From NCBI GenBank assembly GCA_905250025.1, contig CAJNOJ010000046.1, positions 186,001 through 250,000 of the forward strand: DNA of 64,000 bases. Reading direction: 5' to 3'. The DNA is from Adineta ricciae (taxonomy: Eukaryota > Rotifera > Eurotatoria > Adinetida > Adinetidae). The notes under the pieces are model-generated. The model had not been told where the DNA came from. It saw only the letters and a program-made list of their open reading frames with translations, and made no database searches. The translations under genes and the position numbers were made by a program. This document shows, piece after piece, positions 20,356 through 35,269 of this stretch (position 1 is its first letter; each line of letters starts with the position of its first letter).

Positions 20356-22996
20356 ATGCTTCCAACTGTACCAACACTGACAAGTATCTGCGAAGATGCG
20401 CTTATATCGGCAAAAATCGAAAAACATGACTTAAAACCAATGAACTGTCAATTGATCAATGAAGAATATTTAAATAGGACTTCGTCGAATTGCGATCAGA
20501 CCTTTGATACTTCAGCATTGTACTGTCCAACGGCAAATTTGAAAAACTTGTTTCGTATATCACATCTAAATGTTTCACATCCATCACGAGCTTCGTTATG
20601 GTTTCATCTTCTTCGACAAGATCAAGCACGAAATCGGAACAAATTTCAACAAGCAGTCGAACGATATCCAGAAGACGTACGGTAGGTTCGTTGTTTTTCT
20701 CTAACAAAACACGCTGAATTACCAAATGTAGTTCGTAGACATACCTTCTCCCCCGCGGCATGACATAAAAACGAGTCTTGCCGTACATTTTTTTCGTTCC
20801 GAAGATTTTTACCCAGGTATCTAGCTTCAAGGTAGAAAAAAACTGGTTTTCGAGCAAAATAATACAAAACGATGCAGAGGTGTGAAAGGAGCAGTTTGCT
20901 ATTAGCGAATTACAACGTACGATTTTCCGCATTTCTGATGGCGTGTAATTAAAATTAAAAGCTAAGTTTTGTTTTAATTGTCATAGGATGTCAACAGTCT
21001 ACTGAGAACAGTACCTGTGAGGATGTAGGAGGTGTGTGCACGATGGGAATAATTGCCTCTAATGAATGATACATGACGAAAGCGTCAAGCAGTACCATAT
21101 GCTTGAATGAACTTGTATACAACTTTGCTAATTCTTGTTTAGCAATATGTTTGGCCGTCGAAATGATATTTCGGTTCGTACTCCACCGTGCGTTGATCCA
21201 AACCATTTACCTTATTATCATTTAAATCGTCGTGGTCAACATGCTGTTACTCGAATTCTATGTGTCTTTGCATATTATCATCCTGATATAACATGGGCAC
21301 CATTACTTGCACCGATGACAGCTTTGTTTCTACATTACATGACCGAAATCGATGCCTACGAATCATTACTGATTCTTAGTAGCACCGATTACAAGATAAT
21401 AACACAAACGGAAATACAATTTCAATCGTTCACATTATCATTTCGAAGTATATTACGCCGCCATTGTCGTACAACTTATGAAACGCTTACCAAACAATCT
21501 CAAGATCCATCAATATTTGATGAATGGCTCTGGATTATATTTGAATATTTACCATTTCAATATCTCATACCGGTTATCGATTGTCTTCTAATTGAAGACG
21601 TGAAAATCCTCATGCGAATTGGCATGGCATTATTCCATTTTTATGCAAAATATGGTCTGAATCAACAAATAACATCAGCAAAACCACGCCGACGAGAATC
21701 ATTATTTCGTCGATCAAAGTTTGGTCGGGCATCTGGGCGATTACAAAATCAAACTTCGCCGTCATCCACTAGATCAACTGCAACCATGTTCGATAACTTG
21801 ACTGCTTATGTACAACATTTCGATGTTCCATTGGAGAAATTTTTCAAGCATGCCTTTGCCATTCATCATTTACAACGTAAAGAAGTGTTTCGAGCTATTG
21901 AGGTAAGGTTCTATCGATACACTAAAAGGATATGTCGACGACGTCAGTTTCGTCGTGAACTTTTCGCACTCGGCTGTATTTTTTGTTTAATCATCCATAT
22001 CGTATGTATAATATGAGTGTTGGATTGGGCGTTACCTTTTCCCACCGAAAGTAAACATTCCTTTCGAAATCATCAGTCGCCTTGCTGACATGAGTGAAAA
22101 GCCCAACTCCCATCGTTTGAGAATATCTGCATCGAATTTGATTAAAAAAATTGCGATGTCGCCTGCGGTCATTAAAAAAAAACTGCATATCGTAAGTTCG
22201 AAGTACGGATTATTCGAAAAATAAAGATTTCTCTTGCTAATCACTTCTTATCGTTGCTTGCTTTTCTTTTCGTTTTCGTCAGGTCGAAGAAGAAAAAATC
22301 AAATTAGATCGCCGTCGTGTAATGCCGAATTTACGTCGCTCATCATCAGCTGGTAATAATCTAACTGTAACAACCACACTCATGGCGAAACCAATAATAA
22401 CCCGTCCAGTACATCATCAAAATTCCATGCCGATTATTATGGTTCGTGAATTTGATACGACGACAGCAAGCCATTCTGATTTTGCTTATCTTTGGTCATT
22501 AATACCAAAGAGATTGTCGGATTTTCAACCTGAACGAATCTATTCATCGAATATTCATGGTCGCCGTCTACGAACATTGTATGATCATGTTGAATACCAT
22601 GAATGTTGTCTTATCATAATTCGTAATGAAAAGCAAGAAGTGTTCGGAGGCTTCTGTTCAGGTCAATTAGCAAATCGTGCGAAAACACGCGCATGGTTTG
22701 GTACTGGTGAATCATTTCTATTCACAATTAAACCTGAACGACAAACTTTCAAATGGATCGGCTATTCAGCAGCAAGCAAGGGCAATACACAACCTTACGA
22801 AGATTATTTTATCTATGCTGACGACGAACGTTTACAAATGGGTGGAAGCAAAGAACCATTGAATATTGGCTTGTCGATTCGACAGGATTTAAATGAAGGT
22901 ACCACGAAAGCTTGTGATACATATGCCAGTAAACCGTTATCAAGCGTCGAAAACTTTCAAATTATGGAAATTGAAGTTTTTGGGTTTGCGCGATGA
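20356..22996 (+). CDS. TBC1D24: TBC/TLDc protein, TBC1D24/Skywalker-like
   Basis: Three exons (20356-20681, 21143-21902, 22283-22996) encode 599 residues in phase. A TBC (Rab-GAP) domain spans about residues 60-340: SRASLWFHLL, then CVDPNHLPYYHL, CVFAYYHPDITWAPLL and WLWIIFEYLPFQYLIPVIDC match the atypical TBC of Skywalker/TBC1D24, whose catalytic arginine finger is normally lost. The C-terminal TLDc domain (about residues 415-599) contains the order LRTLYDHVEYHECCLIIIRN, FGGFCSGQL, GTGESFLFTI, IEVFGFAR. TBC1D24 binds phosphoinositides and ARF6 and controls synaptic vesicle trafficking and resistance to oxidative stress. The two introns, 461 and 380 bp, are unusually long for this window. Long antisense frames across exon 1 are shadows. 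Confidence 0.9.
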
Positions 22997-23534
22997 GGTG
23001 CTCAGCAAAACGTTTGTTTCGAATATTCGATTTTTAGACAAGACATATATAGCTATATATACGTCTCCGAGTGATGATGCTGATGATGATGTTATATACA
23101 TAGTATAGATACGAGGCAAGGATTTCAAAGAGAAATGTCTCGTTTTGTGTTCATTTTCTTTTTTTTTCGAACTTTTTTACTGTGAATTACTTGACTCATT
23201 TTAAAGAATGACTCAAGTAACATGCGAAACATTAATCATGAAAGAATTTTTTTGTACATAATGAATATGAAAATATATCAATGAAATCTATCTGAATGTC
23301 ATCGAATCCGTCAGTCTATTGCGAACGTTAATCATCGACAGAGAAATATTGATAGAACACGATGGAAGCGTCTTGATGTGCAAAATGCATTAAGAACAAT
23401 AGCTATATCACTTGTTATTTGTCACGTCGGGTGAAGTGGTTAAACAAAAAGTAAAGCGTGGATGCGATCGAATTACAACTAATGTCTTCAAGAATGAACA
23501 GTCAATGTTCATCTCATTTATCGAACGAAACAAC
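22997..23534. other. intergenic
   Basis: AT-rich 3' region of the TBC1D24-like gene and promoter of the LRR gene. The LRR frame is open upstream to 23412, but that extension lacks protein character and precedes the signal peptide. Nothing else seen. Confidence 0.4.
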
Positions 23535-24608
23535 ATGTCGAAGGTTGATTGTCATGTTTGCATTTTCTTGATGTTAGTTTCTTTGACAAACTCTGCGAAA
23601 TTTACTTCATGTATTCCAAATCGATCGTGTAAATGTTATTTAACAGAACAATCGTTCGCGCTGATGAATTGCTCGTATTCATTACATGATTTACCTGTCT
23701 TTAACTCGAATTCATCGATGACGATAACGACGATCGTTGCTCGACACGCACTTTTTCGTTGGCCATTGAATTTATGTAAATATTCGCATCTTCAAATACT
23801 TGATTTAAGCGGATCTGATCTTCGTCGTCCATCAATGGATCTATCCTGTTTATCGCAATTGATTTATTTGAACTTAAGTCAAACGCATTTAAACCAACTG
23901 CCGAATTTTTCGAACGTGTCGTTACAGTTTTTAGAATTTCTCGATTTATCCTCCAATCAAATTGAATACATCAACGGCAGTTGGTTTCGTTCATTGAATC
24001 ACCTCACGACTTTACATCTGCACCACAATCCACTGAAGCGAATCGATTCTTTCGAGCAATTTCTTCTGTTGCCATCTCTTCAATACATAAATTTCATTTC
24101 ATCAACTTCAGTTCTTCCAATGAAAAAACCGCTGTCAATCAGTCAGTGGATTGATCTGGCAAATAAATGGAACAACACTAATAAAGTCTTACAAATTCAT
24201 ACGAATACTATTCCACTGCAATCGATTTTTCCTCCATCGAATCAATTCTACATGATTCCACTAGAATCAATGAAGATCATCTTGAATATCCTATCAAATT
24301 CAACATTTACAACGTTAGTTTCTGAACCGCCATGTCATTGCAATGAATTGCAAAACTATCAACGGATATTTTCATTTGTTAATAATGAAAAGAATCTTTC
24401 GACATTATTTCAATCTTCTACTTGTCTAATGCCCATTGGATTTATTCATACATCTCTGTTCGATCGGCGAACGTTGTTGGATTTGAATTGCACAGCCATT
24501 GGCCGAATGTCCGGTCGTTTAAATCATCGAAACTCATGTTCTTTGAAACGCTTTTATTCGTTTATTTATATAGCAACATTTTATACAATTTTCTTCTATC
24601 AAAAATAG
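23535..24608 (+). CDS. secreted/surface leucine-rich-repeat protein
   Basis: A single exon encodes 357 residues from the ATG at 23535. That start is chosen because a signal peptide follows at once (VCIFLMLVSLTNSAKF); an in-frame ATG at 23412 would bury it. An LRR N-terminal cysteine cap (CIPNRSCKCYLTEQSFALMNC) precedes at least four LRRs of about 24 residues (LQILDLSGSDL, LIYLNLSQTHL, LEFLDLSSNQI, LTTLHLHHNPL). A C-terminal cysteine pair (CHCNEL and later cysteines) is LRRCT-like, and a hydrophobic end (FIYIATFYTIFFYQK) could be a membrane or GPI-attachment signal. Its ligand and role are unknown. Its last 10 coding bases overlap the last coding bases of the convergent peptidase gene. Confidence 0.75.
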   Translation: MSKVDCHVCIFLMLVSLTNSAKFTSCIPNRSCKCYLTEQSFALMNCSYSLHDLPVFNSNSSMTITTIVARHALFRWPLNLCKYSHLQILDLSGSDLRRPSMDLSCLSQLIYLNLSQTHLNQLPNFSNVSLQFLEFLDLSSNQIEYINGSWFRSLNHLTTLHLHHNPLKRIDSFEQFLLLPSLQYINFISSTSVLPMKKPLSISQWIDLANKWNNTNKVLQIHTNTIPLQSIFPPSNQFYMIPLESMKIILNILSNSTFTTLVSEPPCHCNELQNYQRIFSFVNNEKNLSTLFQSSTCLMPIGFIHTSLFDRRTLLDLNCTAIGRMSGRLNHRNSCSLKRFYSFIYIATFYTIFFYQK

Positions 24609-26636
24609 GGATTCTGATAATTATTGAATGGAGGAGAATAACCATAGCTTAAACCGTATTGTTCATAACCGGGATACGATGCAGGTGGCACTGCACCGAC
24701 AGTGAACTGATTCGCGTTGGGGAAAGCGTCAGGAAAGTTGACTAAACGGAAAAAATCCATCGAAAGAATCTTGATATGCATCGAAATACTTACATGTATT
24801 GTTATTTGACTGAAATTGATTCGAAGACGCGAATGGAGGATTGTCTAAGCAGAAATGTTGAAATTAAAAGAAAGAAATTCAAGTAAATGTCAGCCTACTT
24901 TCAAATGAATTATAATACGAATTTTTTTTGTAGCTTCCTGAGAAATGATTTCCTAATAATCAATTGAATTGTATCTCTTACGAAAGACGTATTGCAAAAC
25001 ATACCTCGGTACGATTGGTATGGACTCCAATTATATTCAAAGCTATCTTTACGGCTACTATTGTTATATCCACCAGTTGAAAAGGTATCATCTAAAAAAA
25101 CCGAGCTTGATTTGAAGCACAAGAAAGAATGAAGAATCGAACTTCGATAGGCGTGGTATGAATTCCATGATTCACTGAAGCTATTCTCTTGATCATAATT
25201 ATTGTTTTCATCTGTTCCCGGAGAAATATTATCTAAATATAAGAATTCAAATTAGAAATTTATCGAAGCAGTTCGAAATTAGAATTACTTCCGTATGAAT
25301 ACCATGATTGATCATAATCATTACCTTGGTTGTTGTTACTATTGTCCGCATCGTCGTCGACATCATATTTTACCATTCGACCACTTTCATTGGGAATATG
25401 TTTGGCATGTCGATTGTTTATCTTCTTGCGGACCAAGTTGATTACATCAAAAATATCCCAATTATCTTGACTAAAATTATCCGCCGCTACTTTGCGAACA
25501 GCCCATACGTCGAAACATTGATTCGCATCGGTGATATAATCATATGGAATATAGCAGTACCCTTTGTCTCCCTACAAAAAAATTCATTGATGTTTAACAC
25601 ATGTCGAATCATTTCATCCTTACCCATTGTTCTCCCCAAGAATTTCGAACAATGAACGCTCTCGATTGATCACTATAGCCAACAGCTAACAGTGCATGAC
25701 TAAAACGTAACAATTTGTAGCTCTTCTGTAGAACGTATTCAGTACAAACCTTCCATGCGCCTGTCGACCAATATCACCATAATTTGGCATTGGTACAACA
25801 CCTGTGCTTCTTGCTTGATCAAATGAAGTATATAACTTCAAGCCGAACGCGAATGGAAAGCCTTGTGCAAGACAAGATTTCATTTCATAGAGATTAATAT
25901 TCACTCGAAGTGCTTCCGTGATCTTATGACGTTTCGCTTCGTCGTAAGATTGTGCATTTGGCCGAGTATTAACACGAGAGATATCGTACGGCCACACTGA
26001 TTCAAGACATGTACCTAGTTCTTCTAGTGCTTCAATGGCACTTGTCATCGTGCAACCAGAATCGACAACCACATGCGATCTTTGATCTTTAACACGAGCA
26101 TTATAATAGATGAACAAACGGCTAACATCTATATTTCGCCCATGGGCCTTCTTTGTTAAATATTCGTATGCACCTAGAAAATAAATCAGGTCGATATCGA
26201 TGTTATTTGATGCTCAGATTCTCCTACCAGCAAGACAGTTCGCAGCACTAAAACGAAGAAACCCTACGGTTGATGATTTACATATTCTATAGGAATGAAC
26301 TTACCAACTACCAATTTGTGATTGATCCTCGACAGGTGTCATATCGGCTCGAAGATCGACTTTAGGCGGAAGTTGTTCAGGTGCGTAAACAAGATGTTCA
26401 CGAAATGATTGGCACAATTGTCTTTTCTCTGGTAAACGTGGTGACGGTATCAAGCCATTGACACGAAATTTCGAATTACTGGCTTGGCTGGTCAAAAATG
26501 TTTTTACTGGCATTGTATTGTAAAGTAAAACGAACTGGTAGAACTATAGTTGATTGAATATTAAACGCACTACCGACAAAGGGTTGTTGATATGTAGATA
26601 CTGTGATTGAGATTGTCGATCTGTTGTGTTAACCAT
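24599..26636 (-). CDS. C1-family cysteine peptidase of bacterial type with exon-encoded disordered tail
   Basis: Ten exons (26636-26574, 26543-26305, 26247-26228, 26173-25750, 25699-25624, 25571-25289, 25232-25143, 25091-25005, 24844-24794, 24741-24599) encode 491 residues. The core matches the bacterial C1A group: VEDQSQIGSC-AANCLAGAYEY supplies the nucleophile, SRLFIYYNAR follows, then HALLAVGYSD (His) and FIVRNSWGEQWGDKGY (Asn), so it looks active. No secretion signal is clear. After about residue 340 comes an Asp/Asn/Tyr/Ser-rich tail with repeated W-x-S-Y motifs, ending in a Pro/Tyr/Asn-rich segment. Exon 3 is only 20 bp, and the codon of the catalytic cysteine is split by intron 2. A bacterial source followed by intron gain is the simplest reading. 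An alternative start is the Met at 26513. Confidence 0.85.
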
Positions 26637-27352
26637 GATCGAACCGTGCGTTAAAATACATTTTCTGCTAATGATTCACCGATGTGGAGATATGCGTAGA
26701 AGTATGCTCTCTTTTTTCTCAACTGATAGAGTATTATTCATATTTCTCATCAAGGTGAGGTCAAACCTACCTTTTCCCGTTCCGATGGAATATCGATGGT
26801 TGGAAAATGAAAGTAATGAATCATTAATTAATATGTTGATCGCCTACTTTGATTTGAAAAGACGAAAATGAGTAAAGAAGTCGAGTACAAAATTATGTTT
26901 ACTCATCGAAAAGGAAATATTTTTGTGTGGTAAATCATCAAGTAGACCAGCTTAGTAAGATAGTACGCTAAATTAAAAATGAATAACAGAATATATCTGC
27001 GAAATTCGAATTGATTCGATCATATTTGATGAATTCTGTTTAATAATCATATTTCACTGCAAATGAGTCAGCTGATCGGTATCAGGTTAGTTTGGAAAAG
27101 ATAGAAGATCGTCTCTAGTCATCTAACATATCATTTTTATTGAGCAAATATACGAAAATAAGTTTTATACAATTGTTAATCGAACAGTTACACAGATAAC
27201 GCAACAAAGAGAATAAAGTGGATAGAAAAATAACATCTGATTTTATCATCGGGTTGAACAAAGAAAAGAGAAATAGGTCATATCTGACAAGAAAAATAGT
27301 GTTGTGTATACAAAAATAGTATCTGATTGTTTATCTTCGTTAAACATTCGAT
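26637..27352. other. intergenic between C1 peptidase and MCM5
   Basis: About 700 bp. It holds the promoter of the peptidase and the 3' untranslated region of MCM5. The 81-codon frame at 26626-26871 lacks family features. Nothing else seen. Confidence 0.4.
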
Positions 27353-30558
<3,206 letters not shown>

Positions 30559-30865
30559 CTAGAAACAAAAAAAAAACAAATTCTTAGCTAATTGAATATT
30601 TTTTTTCTGTTTTTCTCTTGCATTCTTTTGCCTACAAAAAATGTTCATACACACCTCTCTCCCACTCACTCACGCTTTGTACACACACAAAACAAACAAA
30701 CAAACGAAAACTGTACGAGTGCGTGTATGGTTTAGGTAAATCCAACGCGGAATATAAGCACAAAAAAAACGAGAACAAAGAAATATGAATAGGATTGAAC
30801 AAAAAAAACTGCTTTCAATAATATATAATAAATAATAATTATACAAATGTTCTATTGAATTTCTC

Positions 30866-31645
30866 TTAAATTCTTCGAACACGTTCAGCTTGAACAACAG
30901 GCATGTTTTTACGTATTTCATTTTGTCCGTGTTCTTTGTAATCAAATGTACAATTGTGTTCATTAGCGTAGCGGTGTAACGAGCAGAATTGACCACCGCA
31001 CCGACAATCAAAACCTAAACACACGAAAACAATTCAATGAGCGATAGTTAGTTTTTCCCCACGAGGAAGTACTTACCAGTTAAACCGAGTTTCTTGTTAC
31101 AACTTTCCCAAGTGCATCGATTACGTTTTTTCTTTTCTACATTTGATGAATTTAGAGGAGAAGCGCCTATTGACAAACAGAATAGTTCCTGAGTTGGAAA
31201 AGTTTTGTTGGTCTTACTTAGTGAACTACTTTCGACAATATCTGTGTCATTTTTTGTAGGCGAATCGAAAGTAGTTGATATAGTTGGCGCGGATGCGACA
31301 TGGAGAAGAGGACTAGTAAGATTTTCTTGTTTTAATTCTTCTTTACTGTTATCATTTTCAATGGGGCTAATTACACTATCTGTGCCAACTTCATCTTCGA
31401 GAATATTAGGAGAAGTCACAGAAAGATTGGAAGATGAGTAGAAACCTGTAAAAGGGGAAATGTTGGATTGAATTTTCTTCGGTCTTTTGATAAAACTTAC
31501 TGGTACATGAATTCGTACGGCCAGTGCTGTATGAGCGATTAACCTGTTCGCGAAAACATTTTGAACACATTCCTTCGAACTGCGACGAACCATAAAATCC
31601 GCAATTGTTAGTACAAAAAGTTGGGTTCGACTCGGGTTGTTCCAT
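30866..31645 (-). CDS. A20/AN1 zinc-finger protein (ZFAND5/6, stress-associated protein type)
   Basis: Four exons (31645-31501, 31445-31218, 31166-31077, 31014-30866) encode 203 residues. An A20 finger lies at residues 10-37 (CTNNCGFYGSSQFEGMCSKC). A Ser/Thr/Asp-rich disordered middle follows, and the C-terminal AN1 finger carries the expected ligands (RCTWESCNKKLGLTGFDCRC, FCSLHRYANEHNC). The ending, with KNMPVVQAERVRRI, is typical of ZFAND5/6. These proteins bind ubiquitin through A20 and modulate proteasome activity, NF-kB signalling and stress responses. Intron 2 is 51 bp with an open in-frame sequence, so retaining it would give 220 residues. The coding start lies in exon 1; an upstream acceptor near 31710 suggests a 5' untranslated intron. 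Confidence 0.9.
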
Positions 31646-32903
31646 TGAATTAGGTTGTTGCAAGAAAACTATACACGACCTTACAATACTGTGATGCAAT
31701 GAGGAAATCTAGAAAAAAGCCAAACTTTTATAAATGAGAAGATAGGTGACGTAGTGTCGAATCATGTGTGAGTCACGGGGAAATAGTAGAGCGTCATATG
31801 AATGACAACGTACGAGTGCAGAAAGGAAGAAAGAATTTTTTTCCCTGTTCTTTGTCTAGACACCAATCGGTGATACTGAGATAGAAAATAGAAAGACCGT
31901 CAATAACGTTATTGATCGATGATAACAGATCCGAAATCAAGGTTATTCCAGCATTTTCTGCAAATTATTTAAACGAAAGAATGAAAAGTCAAAATGGGAT
32001 TAAAGTCAAAGAGAATCTCTTTCTCTCAAGGTCTTTTTCCTTCTGATTGCATAAGAAGAAAACCTTGATAGAGACATCGCGTAGAATCTAACCTCATTCA
32101 AATACTTCAAAGACAGATTTACCTAAAACGGAAAACTAACTCACGTACATTCAACAAAATGGAATACAAGGCACAATCGAGGCTAATGAACGATGCTCTA
32201 TGTATAAATGAGAAGAAACGTATACAGAGAGAAATAGACAGAGAACAAAAAAACAATGAAATCACATGTGATCAACCATTGGATAGAAACTTGTGCCTTC
32301 ATCATGATGTTAATTTAAAGAAAGAAAAACGATTGTAAAGAGTCGCTAGGCGCAAATGTTTTCTTAAATCAATAGAAACAATATTTTATCTTTGGAATTA
32401 CTCATCTCGCTTTCGAAGCTCAGACTCTCTTCGATAACTTTCTCCAATTTTCTTTCCACACTGAATAACTCATTCTAATCCGATCGCTTTTTCGATAACC
32501 TACTCGAATAATTTATTGTGCTTTTAACTCCTTTCGATGCATGTGATACTTGAAAATATTACCACGAAAAAGAATTCCTTTCAACAATAACAGCATATCT
32601 TTTTCTCCTCAAGTCAACGAAACCGTCCTTGGACATGTACTATTATTTGTTTTTATCATTAAGCATCGACGGTCAAGGTTAAAAACCAGGGAGAAAAGAA
32701 TAACATTCTATACTGCACGGATTCATGAGAACATGGTGAGATAGACCGTAGAATTTATTTTCAAAAGCCAAGAAAAAATACATAGACAAGCGAAGATTCA
32801 GCGATGTGCTCGTTCAATAGATCAATACTATGAACAGTCCAACTGATCCATTTCATCACAGTCATCTAGAGGAAAACAAGTTTCGATGAAAAACAAAACA
32901 AAA
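31646..32903. other. intergenic between ZFAND gene and ARMC8
   Basis: About 1.26 kb. The left part should be promoter and 5' untranslated sequence of the ZFAND gene, and the right part the 3' untranslated region of ARMC8. A 64-codon frame at 32550-32744 has no recognisable feature. Confidence 0.4.
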
Positions 32904-35269
32904 CTAGATTCGGTTACATTCAGGAAAGAGTGATGAACGACACGACGAATTGGCCGAATCAGCTGATAAACGTTTTTGAGTCTAAACAAGAGAAAAATCA
33001 AGGATAGAAAGCATGTATTGCGAAGATCTTCTTACTGGATGATTGCTTGAATGTAAATGATCGATTAGAAGATTAACTTCTCGATGAATTTCTCCTGGGT
33101 AATTCTTCTTAAGCAATCGTTCTAAAGTCTGAAATGAAAGCGAACTAACTCAACGATTGAGTGATTCGAATGTATCTTACTGATAATAGTTTCGTGGAAT
33201 TGAACATTGGCAATAAGATTTCTGTGTCTTTTTCATTGAAAAGATTCCGTAACAATGATAATAAGCAGATGAGAAATTGTTTATCTGTACATTGTTCAAG
33301 GAGTGAGTAGATCCGTTCGATTGTTAAACCTTTCAATGAGACAAAATTTATCAAGATCGACAAGTTTAGATATTTACCATTGAGAATATCTTGCTTGATT
33401 TTAAGTGTTGATAAATATGAAAGATTTCGTAGAGCCCAAATACTATTGATTGATAATTCCTGATCTGAATGTGTGAGAAATGTCAAAAGTATATCAAGAA
33501 TACCACCAGACAGTAATCTCTAGATGAAAAGTTTCCTTTTCTATTTCAAAGATTTCGAACGAAGAATCTTTACTGTGCGACAAATGGAAAATTCCAAAAC
33601 ACTATTACTAACAACCGATGAGACGATCTTAACTAGAGCTAAATCACTTGATTTGATAGCATCGAGTAAAATATCACAAATAGTATCATTGAATGTTGTG
33701 CGAAGTTGATGAACACTACGTGATAAGCCATGAAATAATCGAAGTGACGCGATTTGTAATGATACATTTGACGAACGATAACATTCAATTGCTGTCGTAA
33801 TCAAATCTAAACGAAAATTTTGTTTGCAAATCCACGATTCATCAACGCACGACCGTGATGTCCTTACTTTCTTGTTCTGCAATTCGTTTCTTAATATCCT
33901 CATGATGTGATGATAGAACTGCTAATAGTGTTAAAGCTGACGATCGGACTTGCACAATAGCCGCCTCATCGAGATTCTCACCAAAGATTTTGCTTGGAGT
34001 GAATAAGTAATTGAACAGTTGACTTAACAACTGTTCTGTGTAGATAGCTGTATGGTGTAAGGAGCTATTTCCATTCAATAGATAAATCAATGTATCGAGA
34101 CATTCAACATACAAGTAAATACATTGATTTTGATTGGATTTTGCACATAAATGAATCAATGATGCAAGTGATTGATGTGAGACGTATGGGTCATCGCATG
34201 AGAGCACCTTGGTTTTACACAGATTAACGAAGAATTTCGATGCATAATAGGAAATGATCATGGAACGATTGATTTTCTTCAGTAAACTCGCGATAATTTC
34301 GCATAAACTTTGATTGGTTTCTGAAGAAATCGTTGAATACAGTTGTTGAGCGATCGATGGATTTTCATAAGATATTGAGCAGAGAAATTTCAGACAAACT
34401 TCGATAAGATATTCATTAGCAAGACTAAATTATCAAAAGTGAGATTTCGAATGATTTGATCGTCGAGTGAACCTACGTGACTAGATGAATTCGTTTGTGA
34501 TAAAAAATATTCTCGATGAGCAAGTGCATGATCATCGGTATGAAATCTTTGCCCATAATCTCCTGCTGTCGTTGATTATCAACACACGCGCAACAGAGAA
34601 TCTCTAGTACTGAGATTTGTGTTGATTTTGAAATGGATAACAATCGATGAAGAATAGCGAGCGATTGCGAATTTGAAAAGAGAATCTCCACTGGAGATAA
34701 TTTGTCAGATGAAGGAGATTTGTCAACAATGATCGAAGACGACTTCGGTTCGAATTTATTTTGATCGCAGAGAAGTATAAATGGTATCGGACTTAGATAA
34801 GGATTGGCGAACTTTTTTGAGAGAAAAAATGAACGAAGACATCGAAGCGCCGATTTGTAAAAGAGTTTTGATTGTTGATCGTCGACTAAGACGAGTAAAA
34901 TTTGTTCAATAAATCCTAATTCGACTAAACGTTGAATTAAATTTTTATTTGTTGATTTGGCAAATGACGAGATACAATCAAAGATTTGAATGAGAATATC
35001 GCTATCAATGGGTAAAGAATATTCTTTCAATAGGTTATAAAGCATGTCTAATGTTCCAACGCGAAAGAACGCTGCTTTGCATCGTTTTGAGCCGAGAATC
35101 AAGTTTTTGAACTAAAGATTAAAATATGAACCGATTTTTTGTGAAATTTCAAAGTTCAGATTACTTCAATCAATGCACGAAGTCGTTCTTCTCGTTCGGT
35201 GTTATCAGTTAATCGTCGAAGTAGAACTTCTTCCCCATCAGTGGGCAAATCATCATCATATGCAGGCAT
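32904..35269 (-). CDS. ARMC8: armadillo-repeat protein ARMC8 (GID/CTLH ligase subunit)
   Basis: Seven exons (35269-35165, 35111-34477, 34424-33868, 33806-33574, 33519-33181, 33128-33036, 32981-32904) encode 679 residues, close to vertebrate ARMC8. The N-terminus (RRLTDNTEREERLRALIEFK, then ILGSKRCKAAFFRVGTLDML) matches ARMC8. The body is a helical array of armadillo-like repeats (for example LSINSIWALRNLSYLS and EILCCACVDNQRQQEI). The C-terminus is short and Ser-rich. ARMC8 is the counterpart of yeast Gid5/Vid28 and recruits substrates to the CTLH E3 ubiquitin ligase. Divergence is high in the middle, so the assignment rests mainly on both ends and the repeat architecture. It is divergent from LARP4, with 1.4 kb between their starts. 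Confidence 0.78.

Noticed and set aside
20456-20932. 158-codon - strand frame over TBC1D24-like exon 1 and intron
   Set aside because: Half lies opposite the conserved TBC exon and it has no domain of its own.
23412-23534. N-terminal extension of the LRR protein from an upstream ATG
   Set aside because: It would place 41 non-hydrophobic residues before an obvious signal peptide.
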